Origin: Tritrichomonas musculus
Lineage: Eukaryota > Parabasalia > Tritrichomonadida > Tritrichomonadidae
Length of the DNA: 64,000 nt
Direction: 5' to 3'
Assembly (NCBI GenBank): GCA_039105265.1
Contig: JAPFFF010000030.1
Location: 248,001-312,000, forward strand
The notes under the pieces are model-generated. The model was not told the origin of the DNA. It did not search any database and saw only the letters and a list, made by a program, of their open reading frames with translations. The position numbers were made by a program, and so were the translations under genes. Positions 1 to 10,422 of this stretch are shown piece after piece. The number at the start of each line of letters is the position of its first letter. Positions within the stretch are counted from its first letter, which is position 1.

Positions 1-2211
1 GAAAAACTTAACGATCAAAATAAACACAATTATGAAGAATTTTCCAAAATTAAAAAAACAGTAAATAATCAAAAAGAAAAACAAAATGAAATCAATCAAG
101 AACAAATAAATAAGAATGAGCAAATATTCACACAATTTTCAAAGCAAGAAAAGAAATTGAATGATTTCATTGACAAGCAAAATGCACAAAATGATGAATT
201 TGAAAATCAGAATCAAAATATAATGAATGACATCAAAGATAAAATAAACAATATTAATCAAATATTAAACTCAAGATTGAAAAAAATACAGGAAACAGAA
301 GAAGAGCAAAACAATTCAATTATTAAACTTGATAATAAAATTAATGAAGAAAGTAATAAAATCAAGAAGCATAAAAAAGAGATTGACTTTCTCAAAAAAG
401 AAATAGAAAAAAGCAAAGAAGAGGCTAATGAAAAGAAACAAGAACTGGACAAGAAACTTGATAATCAAATAAAAACAATAAATCAGCAAAAAATTGATAT
501 TCAAAATAATAAAAATCGAATTGATGAAGTTATCAAAATTATCAATGACAATAATGATGAACAGAACAATAAATATAAAACATTAGAAACAAAAACAAAA
601 CAACAATTTAGTTCACAAAAATCAGATATTGAAAAAGCTCTTAAGACAGAAATGGACAAAAATAATCGCCAAATTTCTAAGATGAATGATACAATTAGCA
701 ATTATCAAAAAGTTATCAATGATAATAATGATGAGCAGAACAATAAATATAAAACATTAGAAACAAATACAAGACAGCAATTAATTTTACAAAAATCAGA
801 AATTGAAAAATCTCTTAACACAGAAATAGACAAAAATAATCGCCAAATTTCTAAGATAAATGATGCAATTAGCAATTATCAAAAAGTTAACAATGATCTA
901 AAAGCAAAAATAGAATTCCTAGAAGAGCAAACAAGCAAAATAAGTGATATACAAAAACAAACAAAAAAGATCCAACAAAATAATGAAAAGATAATCAAAG
1001 AAAACCAACAAAATAATGAAAAGATGATCAAAGAAAACCAACAAAATAATGAAAAAGCGATAAAGGATGTACAAGACCAAATTAACAATTATAATGTAAG
1101 CCTTCAACAAATTCAAAAAGAAAATGAAGATAAAAACAATAATAACAAAGAAATTTATGATAATCTTAACAATAAATGTTGTAATCTTAAAATATTTTCA
1201 GAATTGATAAGCAATTATATACAAAGATCTAACTTAATTTCATTTTTAAATGATGATATCCATAATTTATCATTTTATCGTCCAATATCGGCATCAGAAG
1301 ATGGAATTCTAAGTTCCTTAAGAAAATTGGCTAATAACGATTATAAAAAAAAATTTATAGTTTTACTTTCAAGTCATGATCCTTATAATCTTTTATTAAA
1401 GGATTCGAATGATCGATTTAATTCAGGTCAGGGTGAAAATGCATATATTGAATTCATTTTCAGAATTCCAAAGAATCTAACAGGATTTGAAATAGAAGCA
1501 AATGAATATAGTATCCTCAGAAATTATGATATAATCATCAATGATGGTCCTGTATTTAAATCAATCACTGATGACATAACTTTGAGAGATGAACACAAGT
1601 CAAGATTCAATTTTGAAGCAATCAAATGCAGTAAATTTAAAATAGTTCATAAAGGACCAAATTGGGATGAAAATAAAAATTCAATAAGTCTTAAAAGAAT
1701 TGAATTTTTCACTACTACACATCCAGAAGGATTAATTGAATATTGGAATAAAAATTATAACTCTATTCCAACATGTAAAGCATTAAATGATAAAGATCCA
1801 CATCTGTTTCCAATAAAAATTCAATCTCATTTAATATCGACCGATTGTTTTCATGATTTGAACCCAGATAAATATTTATGTACTAGTCAAAAAGCAAATG
1901 AATATTGTGAAATAAAATTCATTGATGGAGCTGTATTAGTTGATGGATATAGATTGAAAAGAAGCTATAATAAATATAAAATGAAAGGATGGAAAATAAT
2001 AGGCCAAACATTATTGAATGAAGAAAAAACTTTATTCGAATATACAGATAATGATCCAAACTCAGATCCATTATATATATCACCACGAATGAATAATTCA
2101 TCTTATTATATGAAGAGTATAAAAATTTATAATACTCTTGAAAACTTTGACAAAACAGGATTTCTTTTCTTTCTACATTTCGATATTTTTGGTCAATATG
2201 TGAAACTATGA
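1..2211 (+). CDS. Coiled-coil protein with C-terminal F5/8 type C-like domain (5' end outside window)
   Basis: The frame is open from base 1, so the true start lies outside the window; about 736 residues are visible. Roughly the first 430 residues are a Lys/Asn/Gln/Glu-rich coiled coil with no membrane segment. It holds a tandem duplication of 58 residues (174-bp period, about 541-888) and a shorter QQNNEK-type triplication near 970-1065. The last ~300 residues form a beta-rich region ending in a discoidin-like fold (blocks around WKIIGQTLLN and MKSIKIYNT). In trichomonads such tails usually follow an N-terminal BTB-like module and a coiled coil, so a BTB-like domain off the left edge is likely but is inference. 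Substrate or partner is unknown; cytosolic location is inferred from the lack of signal peptide in the visible part. It converges with the kinase gene on the other strand, 232 bp away. Confidence 0.8.
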   Translation, partial: EKLNDQNKHNYEEFSKIKKTVNNQKEKQNEINQEQINKNEQIFTQFSKQEKKLNDFIDKQNAQNDEFENQNQNIMNDIKDKINNINQILNSRLKKIQETEEEQNNSIIKLDNKINEESNKIKKHKKEIDFLKKEIEKSKEEANEKKQELDKKLDNQIKTINQQKIDIQNNKNRIDEVIKIINDNNDEQNNKYKTLETKTKQQFSSQKSDIEKALKTEMDKNNRQISKMNDTISNYQKVINDNNDEQNNKYKTLETNTRQQLILQKSEIEKSLNTEIDKNNRQISKINDAISNYQKVNNDLKAKIEFLEEQTSKISDIQKQTKKIQQNNEKIIKENQQNNEKMIKENQQNNEKAIKDVQDQINNYNVSLQQIQKENEDKNNNNKEIYDNLNNKCCNLKIFSELISNYIQRSNLISFLNDDIHNLSFYRPISASEDGILSSLRKLANNDYKKKFIVLLSSHDPYNLLLKDSNDRFNSGQGENAYIEFIFRIPKNLTGFEIEANEYSILRNYDIIINDGPVFKSITDDITLRDEHKSRFNFEAIKCSKFKIVHKGPNWDENKNSISLKRIEFFTTTHPEGLIEYWNKNYNSIPTCKALNDKDPHLFPIKIQSHLISTDCFHDLNPDKYLCTSQKANEYCEIKFIDGAVLVDGYRLKRSYNKYKMKGWKIIGQTLLNEEKTLFEYTDNDPNSDPLYISPRMNNSSYYMKSIKIYNTLENFDKTGFLFFLHFDIFGQYVKL
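541..888 (+). repeat. Tandem duplication of 174 bp inside coiled-coil gene
   Basis: Two adjacent copies encode nearly the same 58-residue coiled-coil segment (INDNNDEQNNKYKTLET ... QISKMNDTISNYQK and its copy). The period is a multiple of three, so the frame is kept and the coil is simply lengthened. Confidence 0.85.
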
Positions 2212-2443
2212 TGTTTTTGCTAAAAAATATTAAAAAAAATGTTTTATATTGAGCAATAATATGCAATTGAAATGATCAATTGTCTTAGTATGTTTTATTT
2301 CATATTGAAATTTTGAATGTTTATTAAAAATAAACATTTTTAAAAAGATTTGACATATTTTTAGAAGTATTTAATTTCATTAATATATACTTTTTGACAA
2401 TAATGTCATTTATTTTTAATCTATTTCTGTAACCTAAATAGAT

Positions 2444-5400
2444 TTATATAGCCAAACCAAATCCTTTATAAAATTCTTCATTAATATTTTCTTTGATTCT
2501 TGTAACTGTTAATGCATTTTGATGTAATCTGATTCTTCCAAATAAAATTGAATAAGGTGGTGTGTATAATATTGATTTCATTATTTCAATGATTTCATTT
2601 ATCTCCTTTATAAACTTTTTTCTTTTTTCCTCATTATTAATATAATCATCAAAATACTTTCCAGGATCATTGAAAAATTGATCATTTTCGTCACATATTT
2701 CTTCTTCTTCATGATGTTCATATGTATCTTCTTCTTCTTCAAATTTCATATCATTATCTTTTTCCTTATCTTCAAACATTTTGTCTATTTTTTCTTTTAT
2801 TTTTTTATCATTTTCGTCCAAAAAATCATCGCTTGTATCAGAATTGTCACGAAAATCTTCTTCTTCTGGTTCTGGATTGTTTTCATCATTAGTAAAATAG
2901 TCGAAAATATCAGGATCCAAAATTTCATTCAATTTGAATTGATTCTTTAAGTTAAATAATGGAAATCCTAAAATTAATTTTTTAAGAAATGATATTTGTT
3001 TATTTTCATATTTAAATTTCAGATTGTACAATCTCTTTAGAACTTGAATAAATAAAATGATTTTGGTAACAGATCTGATGAAGTATTTTCTTGATTCTTT
3101 GATATCCAAAACAGACAAATAATAAGAGCAAAGTTTTAAATTTGTATAGCAAAGAATAAATATTTTAGAAACTTCTAATCTGATATCAAAATGAACAATA
3201 TTTCTGAATATCAATTTTACTTTTTCATGATCTGATGCCAATTTGTAGAATTTAATTGATTCTTTAATATTATTTTCTTTTTCCTTTAAATAACCACGAT
3301 TATATTCAGAAAGAGCGAAGTATTTTTCTGATGCACGTGCATACATGTGATCGGCTTCTACTTCTGCATATTTGTCATTATTTGAATAAAATTGCCAAAG
3401 TAACCCAAAGTTGTTTTGGCCGAACGGATATTCACTAAAGGCAGAAATTTTTATGAATCTTTTTGATTCGTCAACATTTTTATATTCAATTAAATAAATC
3501 AAGCCAAGATCATTATATGCTGGATATCTGTATTCGTTAAATAATGGCATTGTTTGATATTGATTTTCAGGTGAAAGACTTTTAATAGAATATTTATCAA
3601 TTCCGGTGCATTTTGAATAATATTGAATAGACTTCTGGAAATTAATTTCATCATAATCTGAATATATTTTCCCCAGATGAAATAATGCTGTTGGATTATT
3701 GAGCTCAGCTGAATATTCATAATACTTTTTTGCCTTTTTATAATCTTTGATAACACCTTCACCATTATAATACATGTTTGCTAAAAATAAATAGGCATTT
3801 GCATTGTTTTGATATGATGATTTTTCAAAGTAAAGTCTTGCTTTTTTTAAATCAATTTGAACACCAAATCCTTTGTAATAAATAAAACCTAGCATGCAAT
3901 ATGAAAAACTATTGAGTAAATTGGCTGATTCTTCAAAATATTCTCTAGCTTTACCATAATCTTTAACAACACCATTTCCATTGAAATACATAGTACCTAA
4001 ATTATGAATTGCAATTGAATTATTATGTTTTGCTGCCTTTTCATAGTAATATTTTGCCCTAGGATAATCACGAACAACACCAATGCCGTTGTAATAAATA
4101 TTTCCTAAATTTACTAAAGCAAAAGGTTCTTCTATTTGTTTCAAAATTAATTCATAATATTCAATTGCTTTTTTGCAATTCATTTGAACACATTGTCCTT
4201 CTTGATATAAAATTCCCAATTGCAAATATGCATATGGATTACCGTATTTAGCCGATAAATTATAATATGATATTGCTTTTGAATAATTTTGTTCAACACC
4301 TTCTCCATTTTGATAAAGAAGACCTAGATTAAAAAGTCCAGATGAATTATTTTTCTCGGCAGATAATTCAAAATATTTTCTAGCAAGATTTAAATTTTTT
4401 GTAATATTAGGAAATCCATGATAATATAAATAACCTAAACAATTACTTGCATCTGAATTACCTAAAGAAAATGCCTTTTCGAAATATTGTCTTGCCACCA
4501 AATAATCTTGTTTAATAATTATACCTTCACATAAAAATATACCTAACCTCAAAAAAGCTACAGAATAATTTTTCTGTGCTGCAAAATACAAATATTTAAT
4601 TGTCATTGAATAATCTTGATCTACGCCTATTCCTTGTAAATAAAGATTAGCCAAATTATATAAAGCACCTGGATTACCTTGTTGAGCTGATTTGTTAAAA
4701 AAATTGACAGCTTCTGCGAAATTTCCAATTTCAAAAGATAATTTACCTAAATTATTTAAAGAATTAGAACAATTTTGTTGTGCTGCCAAATTAAAATAAT
4801 ATTTTGCTAATTTAAGATCTCTTTCAACACCAGTACCATTCATATATATAATTCCTAAATAATTAAGAGCTTCTAAATTATATTGATCAGCAGAATGCTG
4901 AAAATACATTCGAGCCTTTTCAAAATTTTTTTGAACATAATTACCTTCAATGTATAATACTCCTAAATTATAATATCCCTCAGAATTCTTTAATTTACCA
5001 GATTTTTCAAAAAATGCAATTGCTTTTAGAACGTCTTGTTTAACACCTAAACCGTCTAAATAAATAAATCCTAAATTAACAAATGCATTTGTATTATTTT
5101 TTTCAGAAGCATATTCGAAAAATTTTTTGGCTTTCAAATAGTTTGGTTCACAGCCAAGACCTTTCAAATAATGAAATCCCAAAGCATTAAAAGCATCAGG
5201 TAAATTAGATTCAGAGGCTTTTTTAAAATAATCTAGTGCTTTTTGATAGTCTCTTTCAACACCAAGACCTTTTGAATAAATAAAGCCTAAAATATATAAT
5301 GCATTTGGATTATTCATCCGAGCTGCCTCTTCAAAAAAAAATCTTGATAATGTATAATCTTGATCGACACCTTTTCCTTGAAAAATTTTAATTCCGAGAT

Positions 5401-7102
5401 CATATAGATATTGTGAAGTATCAAGTGATGACTGGAATTGATTACTTGTTTTAATATTAATAAAGTTTTTCACTTTCTTCACTAAACTGGCCTGACCAAG
5501 AAAAGATTGATATTTCATAAAAAAACTATTTTGTTGATCAGTAGTATTTAGAAATACATACACATTTGAAATAAAAGTAAACAATCCTGGAGGTTTCATA
5601 AATGATTCCTTATCATAAAAATATTTTCCAAAAGAAAAAGAATTAATTTCATTAATAAGAGAAGACTTAATATCATCCAATTTTGGTCTTTCATCAGCAA
5701 TATAACTTACGCATTTTCTACAAAGATTTTGGATATTTATTGATCCTTTTGTCATTGGGATGGTATCAATTGAAATATCTTTTTTCTTTTCAAACATAAA
5801 AAAAATGATCTTTCCAAATGAATAAATATCAGTTGGAAATGAAACATTATCTCCTCCATTTAATTCTGGTGAAGAAAAATACTTTGACGCTGTATTATCT
5901 TTTGAATCAGCATTTTGTACAGAACGAATTGTTTCAAAATCAGAAATATATGGTAAGAAATCATGATCAAGAAGAATGTTATCTGGCTTTAAATCTCGAT
6001 GAATTAAAGATCTCGAATGAAGGTATTGAATGGCTTGATAAAGTCTAATAATAATTAATAATAAATAGGGTTCATCTAGCTGTTTTTCACTCGATAATAT
6101 GCAAGAGGTCAATGTTCCATTCGGCATGAACTCGTATATAAAACCAACTATTTGTTCTTTTCTTTTTACGAATCCATAAAAAGGCATCAATTCGAAATCA
6201 AGATAATTATTAACAAAATCAACTTCATGTTTGTCTAAAACATGATAGTCAGGAACGAGTTTCATGATAAATATATAAAGTGTTTCACGATGCATGACTA
6301 ATTTTAATATGAATTTGTCATTTCCCATTATATGACGAATTTCAATGAAATCATTTTCATTGAAATCAATTTTTTGTTTTCGCAAATCTTTTGGTAAATC
6401 ATTTTTATTAATTTCTTTTATGCATTTTTCATCATAACCTTCCAAGAATGAAATCATTGATTTATTAAGATTTTGAATAATTGATTGTAAAATTATTTTC
6501 TTTTTATCTTGATTGAAAATAAAAAATGATGGATCTTTGAAATAAAACGTTGGAAAATAAAATCGTCGAATAGAAAAGCCAACAATTGATTGAATTGTAT
6601 AATTAACAAAATGATTTGTATTGTTTTGTGTATCAAATCTTCCTTTATTTATAAAATTATAAATTTCTTGTGTGGCAATCTTTTCTTCGTCGGTTTTTTG
6701 ACCATGAAAATTTTTTGTGACATTTAATAAAGATATATTCTGCGATTTGAGTTTTGCAATAATTTCCTTAATTATTTCATCACTTATTTGTTGTATGATG
6801 ATGCATTCGCTTTCAGCACAAATGACAACATCAATAGTGGGAGAAGAACTTTTTCCCTGAATACAATCAGGAAAATGATAAGTAAGAAATTTAAATTTTC
6901 CTAGGTATGCAATTAAATACGATTGGATATCATTCTGTATTTCTTCAATATTACTAGGAACATTATTTTGGTTTAAAGAATAAAAATATGAGAAATAAAA
7001 AAAACTGAGTTGATTGTATAATTTCTTCAAAGTTGCATCGGTAATATCATCTTTCATTTTAGTACATTGACTAGTTATATCTTTAAGATATTGCTTCTGC
7101 AT
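2444..7102 (-). CDS. Protein kinase-Sel1 repeat protein
   Basis: A 1552-residue protein starting at an ATG. Residues ~250-490 hold a serine/threonine kinase-like domain with a good catalytic loop (HRDLKPDN, H at ~368) and an APE-like SPEL motif, but the DFG motif reads DFE and no convincing glycine-rich loop is visible, so metal handling may be altered. From ~570 to ~1180 come about 16 regular Sel1 repeats (GxGVxxDYxKAxxYFxxAA...LGxxYxxG pattern), followed by about four degenerate ones. A Glu/Asp-rich acidic stretch (~1420-1500) precedes the C-terminus. There is no signal peptide or TM segment, so a cytosolic signalling or scaffold role is inferred. Kinase plus Sel1 is a common trichomonad combination; the target is unknown. 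The frame is intact throughout. Confidence 0.9.
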   Translation of the reverse strand: MQKQYLKDITSQCTKMKDDITDATLKKLYNQLSFFYFSYFYSLNQNNVPSNIEEIQNDIQSYLIAYLGKFKFLTYHFPDCIQGKSSSPTIDVVICAESECIIIQQISDEIIKEIIAKLKSQNISLLNVTKNFHGQKTDEEKIATQEIYNFINKGRFDTQNNTNHFVNYTIQSIVGFSIRRFYFPTFYFKDPSFFIFNQDKKKIILQSIIQNLNKSMISFLEGYDEKCIKEINKNDLPKDLRKQKIDFNENDFIEIRHIMGNDKFILKLVMHRETLYIFIMKLVPDYHVLDKHEVDFVNNYLDFELMPFYGFVKRKEQIVGFIYEFMPNGTLTSCILSSEKQLDEPYLLLIIIRLYQAIQYLHSRSLIHRDLKPDNILLDHDFLPYISDFETIRSVQNADSKDNTASKYFSSPELNGGDNVSFPTDIYSFGKIIFFMFEKKKDISIDTIPMTKGSINIQNLCRKCVSYIADERPKLDDIKSSLINEINSFSFGKYFYDKESFMKPPGLFTFISNVYVFLNTTDQQNSFFMKYQSFLGQASLVKKVKNFINIKTSNQFQSSLDTSQYLYDLGIKIFQGKGVDQDYTLSRFFFEEAARMNNPNALYILGFIYSKGLGVERDYQKALDYFKKASESNLPDAFNALGFHYLKGLGCEPNYLKAKKFFEYASEKNNTNAFVNLGFIYLDGLGVKQDVLKAIAFFEKSGKLKNSEGYYNLGVLYIEGNYVQKNFEKARMYFQHSADQYNLEALNYLGIIYMNGTGVERDLKLAKYYFNLAAQQNCSNSLNNLGKLSFEIGNFAEAVNFFNKSAQQGNPGALYNLANLYLQGIGVDQDYSMTIKYLYFAAQKNYSVAFLRLGIFLCEGIIIKQDYLVARQYFEKAFSLGNSDASNCLGYLYYHGFPNITKNLNLARKYFELSAEKNNSSGLFNLGLLYQNGEGVEQNYSKAISYYNLSAKYGNPYAYLQLGILYQEGQCVQMNCKKAIEYYELILKQIEEPFALVNLGNIYYNGIGVVRDYPRAKYYYEKAAKHNNSIAIHNLGTMYFNGNGVVKDYGKAREYFEESANLLNSFSYCMLGFIYYKGFGVQIDLKKARLYFEKSSYQNNANAYLFLANMYYNGEGVIKDYKKAKKYYEYSAELNNPTALFHLGKIYSDYDEINFQKSIQYYSKCTGIDKYSIKSLSPENQYQTMPLFNEYRYPAYNDLGLIYLIEYKNVDESKRFIKISAFSEYPFGQNNFGLLWQFYSNNDKYAEVEADHMYARASEKYFALSEYNRGYLKEKENNIKESIKFYKLASDHEKVKLIFRNIVHFDIRLEVSKIFILCYTNLKLCSYYLSVLDIKESRKYFIRSVTKIILFIQVLKRLYNLKFKYENKQISFLKKLILGFPLFNLKNQFKLNEILDPDIFDYFTNDENNPEPEEEDFRDNSDTSDDFLDENDKKIKEKIDKMFEDKEKDNDMKFEEEEDTYEHHEEEEICDENDQFFNDPGKYFDDYINNEEKRKKFIKEINEIIEIMKSILYTPPYSILFGRIRLHQNALTVTRIKENINEEFYKGFGLAI

Positions 7103-7320
7103 AGGTTGATAATTTAATTACTAAAAAAAAATTTCAATTTTTATTTGGTCAAGGTTAGGTTTATCATTAATTTTTCATCTTCACCAAATTATTATAAATA
7201 TAATACCATAATTATCTCTATAAAATGAAATTTATATATCTTTTTCAATTAAAAATTAATTAAATTTTAATAAGGACAAATATTTTACAAGATATAGAAG
7301 AAATAATTATTTTCAAACTA

Positions 7321-7740
7321 TAATGTTTGAATCAAAGAGTTCAGAAGTATTTGGATGTAATGAAAAATATTCAGGAAAATATTCTTAATTTTCTTTGAAG
7401 ATGAAACTAATTTAGAAGACAATTTTCAAAACCTTGAAAATATATTTAATGAAGCCCAAATATAAGATTGTAAGCTTGATCTTTTGTCATTGTTACATTT
7501 CATTTCTAAAATTAGTAATATTTGTCATCGTTTCCACAACTTTTTCAGCAAAATTGAGCGAATATTACAATATTTCAAATCTGATATCAAAAAATATTTT
7601 TCAAATTCCCAAATATTTAATATTTTCAAAATCAACAAAAGGATTCTTTTATTCCTTACTGAAGAGGGAAAAGAAAAAATTTTTTCTAGTGGCAATATTA
7701 GCAGTGAAATTGCAGAAAATGATATTAATATCATTTAATA
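7321..7740 (+). pseudogene. Fragment of DUF3447/ankyrin protein, N-terminal half
   Basis: Translating across frames gives pieces matching the intact ankyrin gene at 53948-55114: KYLDVMKNIQENILNFL near 7340, LLHFISKISNICHRF near 7490, and KKYFSNSQIFNIFK with KRILLFLTEE up to ~7670. Internal stops and at least two frame changes show that it is dead. It stops resembling the family just where the minus-strand beta-helix fragment begins, so the two remnants abut. The matching C-terminal half of the family lies separately at 12280-12845. Confidence 0.75.
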
Positions 7741-8181
7741 ACGAATTGGAGTAAATATAAACTGCTCCACCATATAAAGCTTGGCATTTTTCGAAGGTAA
7801 GATATTCGAGAAGGATGGAATTATTGAGATTATTCTTATTGCTTATGTTATCAAAAGTTTGTTTTTGGAAATAAATATTCAAAAAGTTTTAGATAACCGT
7901 CAAAAAAAATTGATAAAGAATAAAAAAGATTATTAGTAAAATTAGGAATTTATCATAATGATTGAAATTTTTTTGTGTTTGTGGAATGAGTAACAAGCGA
8001 ATACAACTATATAATCGTTCTTTGCAAGTTTCATCAACAATCCAGATAAAAACTCTTCCATTTCTACAGTCAAAGCATGATTGGATTATTTTGTGTGAGA
8101 TATCAGTAAAGCTGCTTGGAATTGGATCTTTCTTCTGGATCTCAATGAGGAGGATGATTCTTTACATTTCAGCTCCACAGT
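7660..8181 (-). pseudogene. Possible polymorphic membrane protein (Pmp)-like beta-helix remnant
   Basis: On the minus strand, 7649-7882 is an open piece reading FEKCQALYGGAVYIYSN ... FCNFTAN, with the GGA(V/I) and FxxN signatures of Pmp-type right-handed beta-helix surface proteins that are abundant in trichomonads. Further upstream on the same strand (8181-7962) a second piece reads SCFDCRNGRVFIWIVDETC, in the same style of short Cys-containing strands. The two pieces are not in one frame and no start is visible. I infer a dead fragment of a surface-protein gene; the family call rests on short motifs only. Confidence 0.45.
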
Positions 8182-8253
8182 GAAGTGAAGGACAGCAAAG
8201 CGTTAAATGAGTTAAACGTACACATTTTCATTTTTTTTTTCTTTTCAATTTTG

Positions 8254-8258
8254 TTCAT

Positions 8259-8290
<32 letters not shown>
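8254..8290. repeat. Poly-T tract
   Basis: A run of more than thirty T residues with a single interruption near its start, in a gene-free gap. It is plain low-complexity sequence; a similar run lies near 34466-34497. Confidence 0.9.
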
Positions 8291-8547
8291 CTAATAATCA
8301 TTTCATATTGTTTACCAATGGTATTTTTATAAGATTTATACTATTCAAATCTTCGACTTTTTGATAAGATATCATGTATATTACTTTTACTGGTAAAAAC
8401 ACATGTTCCAGCCTTTTTATTGATCTAAATTATGCTATATAATCATTGATTTTTTGTTAAATCAAAAAAAAAATCAATTAAAATTTTTTTCAAATATTTA
8501 CGAAAATTAAAAAAAAAGGTATAATCGTGGATTGAAAATCATTTTAT

Positions 8548-8853
8548 TTAGATAGTATCAAAATCATCAGGTGATGTTTGAGGACCATTAAATTTTATCC
8601 TTGGGTTTATATCGCTCTCCATTAAATGTTTCAATTCTTCTCTAGAATACAAAGCTCCTGATTCAGAAGGTAAATCAACAAAACCTTCCGTAGCTGTAGA
8701 TTGAAGTATTCCTCTTTTTGTTTCATTTTTTTCGATTTGATCTAATCTGAGCTTAAAATTTTTATTTTCTTTTTCCAGAACGTCCATACGCTGTTTCATT
8801 CTTTCGTTTTCTTTTTCTAGTTCCTTTACTTTATCAATTAAAGCTTCAAGCAT
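8548..8853 (-). CDS. Small coiled-coil protein (hypothetical)
   Basis: A 101-residue reading frame with its own ATG and TAA. Residues 1-45 form a clear leucine-zipper-like coil (ALIDKVKELEKENERMKQRM...LEKENKNFKLRLDQIEKN). The C-terminal half is Ser/Asp-rich and ends SPDDFDTI, without membrane segments. Nothing identifies a family. It stands alone between pseudogene fragments, so it could itself be the 3' end of a longer broken gene. Its clean heptads and frame argue for a real small protein, probably a dimeric adaptor (inference). Confidence 0.55.
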   Translation of the reverse strand: MLEALIDKVKELEKENERMKQRMDVLEKENKNFKLRLDQIEKNETKRGILQSTATEGFVDLPSESGALYSREELKHLMESDINPRIKFNGPQTSPDDFDTI

Positions 8854-9170
8854 CAGTTACTCTGTTTTCCAGTAACCTTATATGAAGATAATGGTTTGAG
8901 AATATATTTGGTAGTATTATGTTATTTTTTGAAAGATTACAAAATTTTCGTTTTTTAGAAAGTTGTATGAGTTCACTCAAAAAAAACAAAAATTTATAAA
9001 TTTTTGAATAATTTATTTTTACATACGTTAATTTCTATTTTATACCATTTTTCTTTCAAATGAAATAAAAATCATGCTGACCTATCAATGCTATTAATAA
9101 TTACTTAATGTAACTTATATAATTTCTATTTTATATTCACAAATAATCATGAATATTGAATTTGAAATCT
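8854..9170. other. Gene-free AT-rich gap
   Basis: No coding similarity, repeat or RNA gene was recognised in this 317-base stretch. Confidence 0.6.
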
Positions 9171-9760
9171 TTATTTGAAGATACATATGTATAAAAGCAT
9201 TTCCAATGCTTTCTGGCTGCTATTATTTGTAGCCAAAATGAAATATTTCATAGCTTCATTCTTATTTTCTTTCATTCCAATCCTTTCATAAAGAATAACA
9301 CTATGTTTAATAAAAGCTTCTAAATACCCAAGCCTTATTGAAATTTGCATATATTCATTAGATTTTATTTTTATCGGCTGGTATGCCTTCTCCTCTTGTG
9401 AATATATGTGATAAGTAATATTTTGAGTTAGGTTCATTGAACTCTGTTCCATTTTTAAAATAATGAAATGCTTCTTGATAATTTAGTTTAATACCATTTC
9501 CCTCATGGCGTATAAAACCATAATAGTAAATGTTAATAATATCATCTTGACCAGCTGCAAGTTTGAAATAATGTACAGCTTCTTTTTTTTCTATATCTAT
9601 TTTTTTCCACAATAAAGCATTAATGAGTATTCCCGGCATGATTGTTTCAATCCTTCATCAGCGGCAATCATGAAGTATGTAATTGCTTCTTTCTTATCAA
9701 CAGGAATGCATTTACCATTAAAATACATTAATCTAAGATTGTTTACATCCCTCTATATAA
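9171..9760 (-). pseudogene. Sel1-repeat protein fragment
   Basis: Three minus-strand pieces in different frames carry Sel1 repeats: NNLRLMYFNGKCIPVDKKEA (about 9740-9650), KKEAVHYFKLAAGQDD and IKLNYQEAFHYFKNGTEF (9639-9358), and MKENKNEAMKYFILATNNSS (9452-9171). The frame changes at about 9640 and again near 9360-9450, so the gene is broken. The repeats resemble those of the intact kinase-Sel1 gene at 2444-7102. No kinase part is seen, so this is a C-terminal remnant of a related host gene. Confidence 0.75.
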
Positions 9761-10422
9761 AAAATGGTATCATTAAGAAAGCTATACCAATTTTCTTAAT
9801 TGTCAAGAAGACATACCAACTGGTAAAATATTATGAAAATTAATCCAAAATTGTTTTTCTTTTTGAAATCGCCCAAAATAGTATAGAAATAATTCAATTC
9901 GAAATTTTGTTTAATAATTATGCAATAGAAAAAAAAGTTATGGATGTAATAAGAAATATCTCTATTATTTGAAGTTTTTTGAAATCGAATATATTTTCAA
10001 TGAGATTTAAAATAGAAAAATTGATTGTATTGGTATCTTACAGATTTTTTTGTATATTAAAATGCCTTATCTTGTTGGAGATGATCAGTATGCATATTAT
10101 CAATTTCAAATCATAAATTGCAATTTTAAATAATCAGATGATTTCTATTGTTTTATCTATTTAGAAATTTCAATTGTTTCAATTTTCTATATTGTCAATA
10201 AGGTCCTTTGAATTTTTTGTTAACTTCAAAGAAAATTATATATATGTTTTTCTTGAGATATTAAATGTATAATACAATGCATTTTTAATATATATATTAA
10301 TATTAAATATATATTTAAATTTAAAATATTTGCCTTATTTTATCTAAAATAAATATGTATATATTGTAAAACAATTATCAATATTCAATTTCAATCATTT
10401 TTTTTTTCTAATAGAATCAGAA
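9761..10422. other. Gene-free upstream region of Rab-BTB gene
   Basis: AT-rich and without recognisable coding content. A TCATT at 10395-10399 matches the trichomonad initiator consensus (TCA+Py+T/A) 26 bases before the ATG of the next gene, giving a short leader typical of these organisms. The match is short and could be chance. Confidence 0.4.

Noticed and set aside
5818-6048. Plus-strand ORF of 76 codons inside the kinase-Sel1 gene
   Set aside because: Lies opposite the catalytic loop of an intact kinase and has no features of its own.
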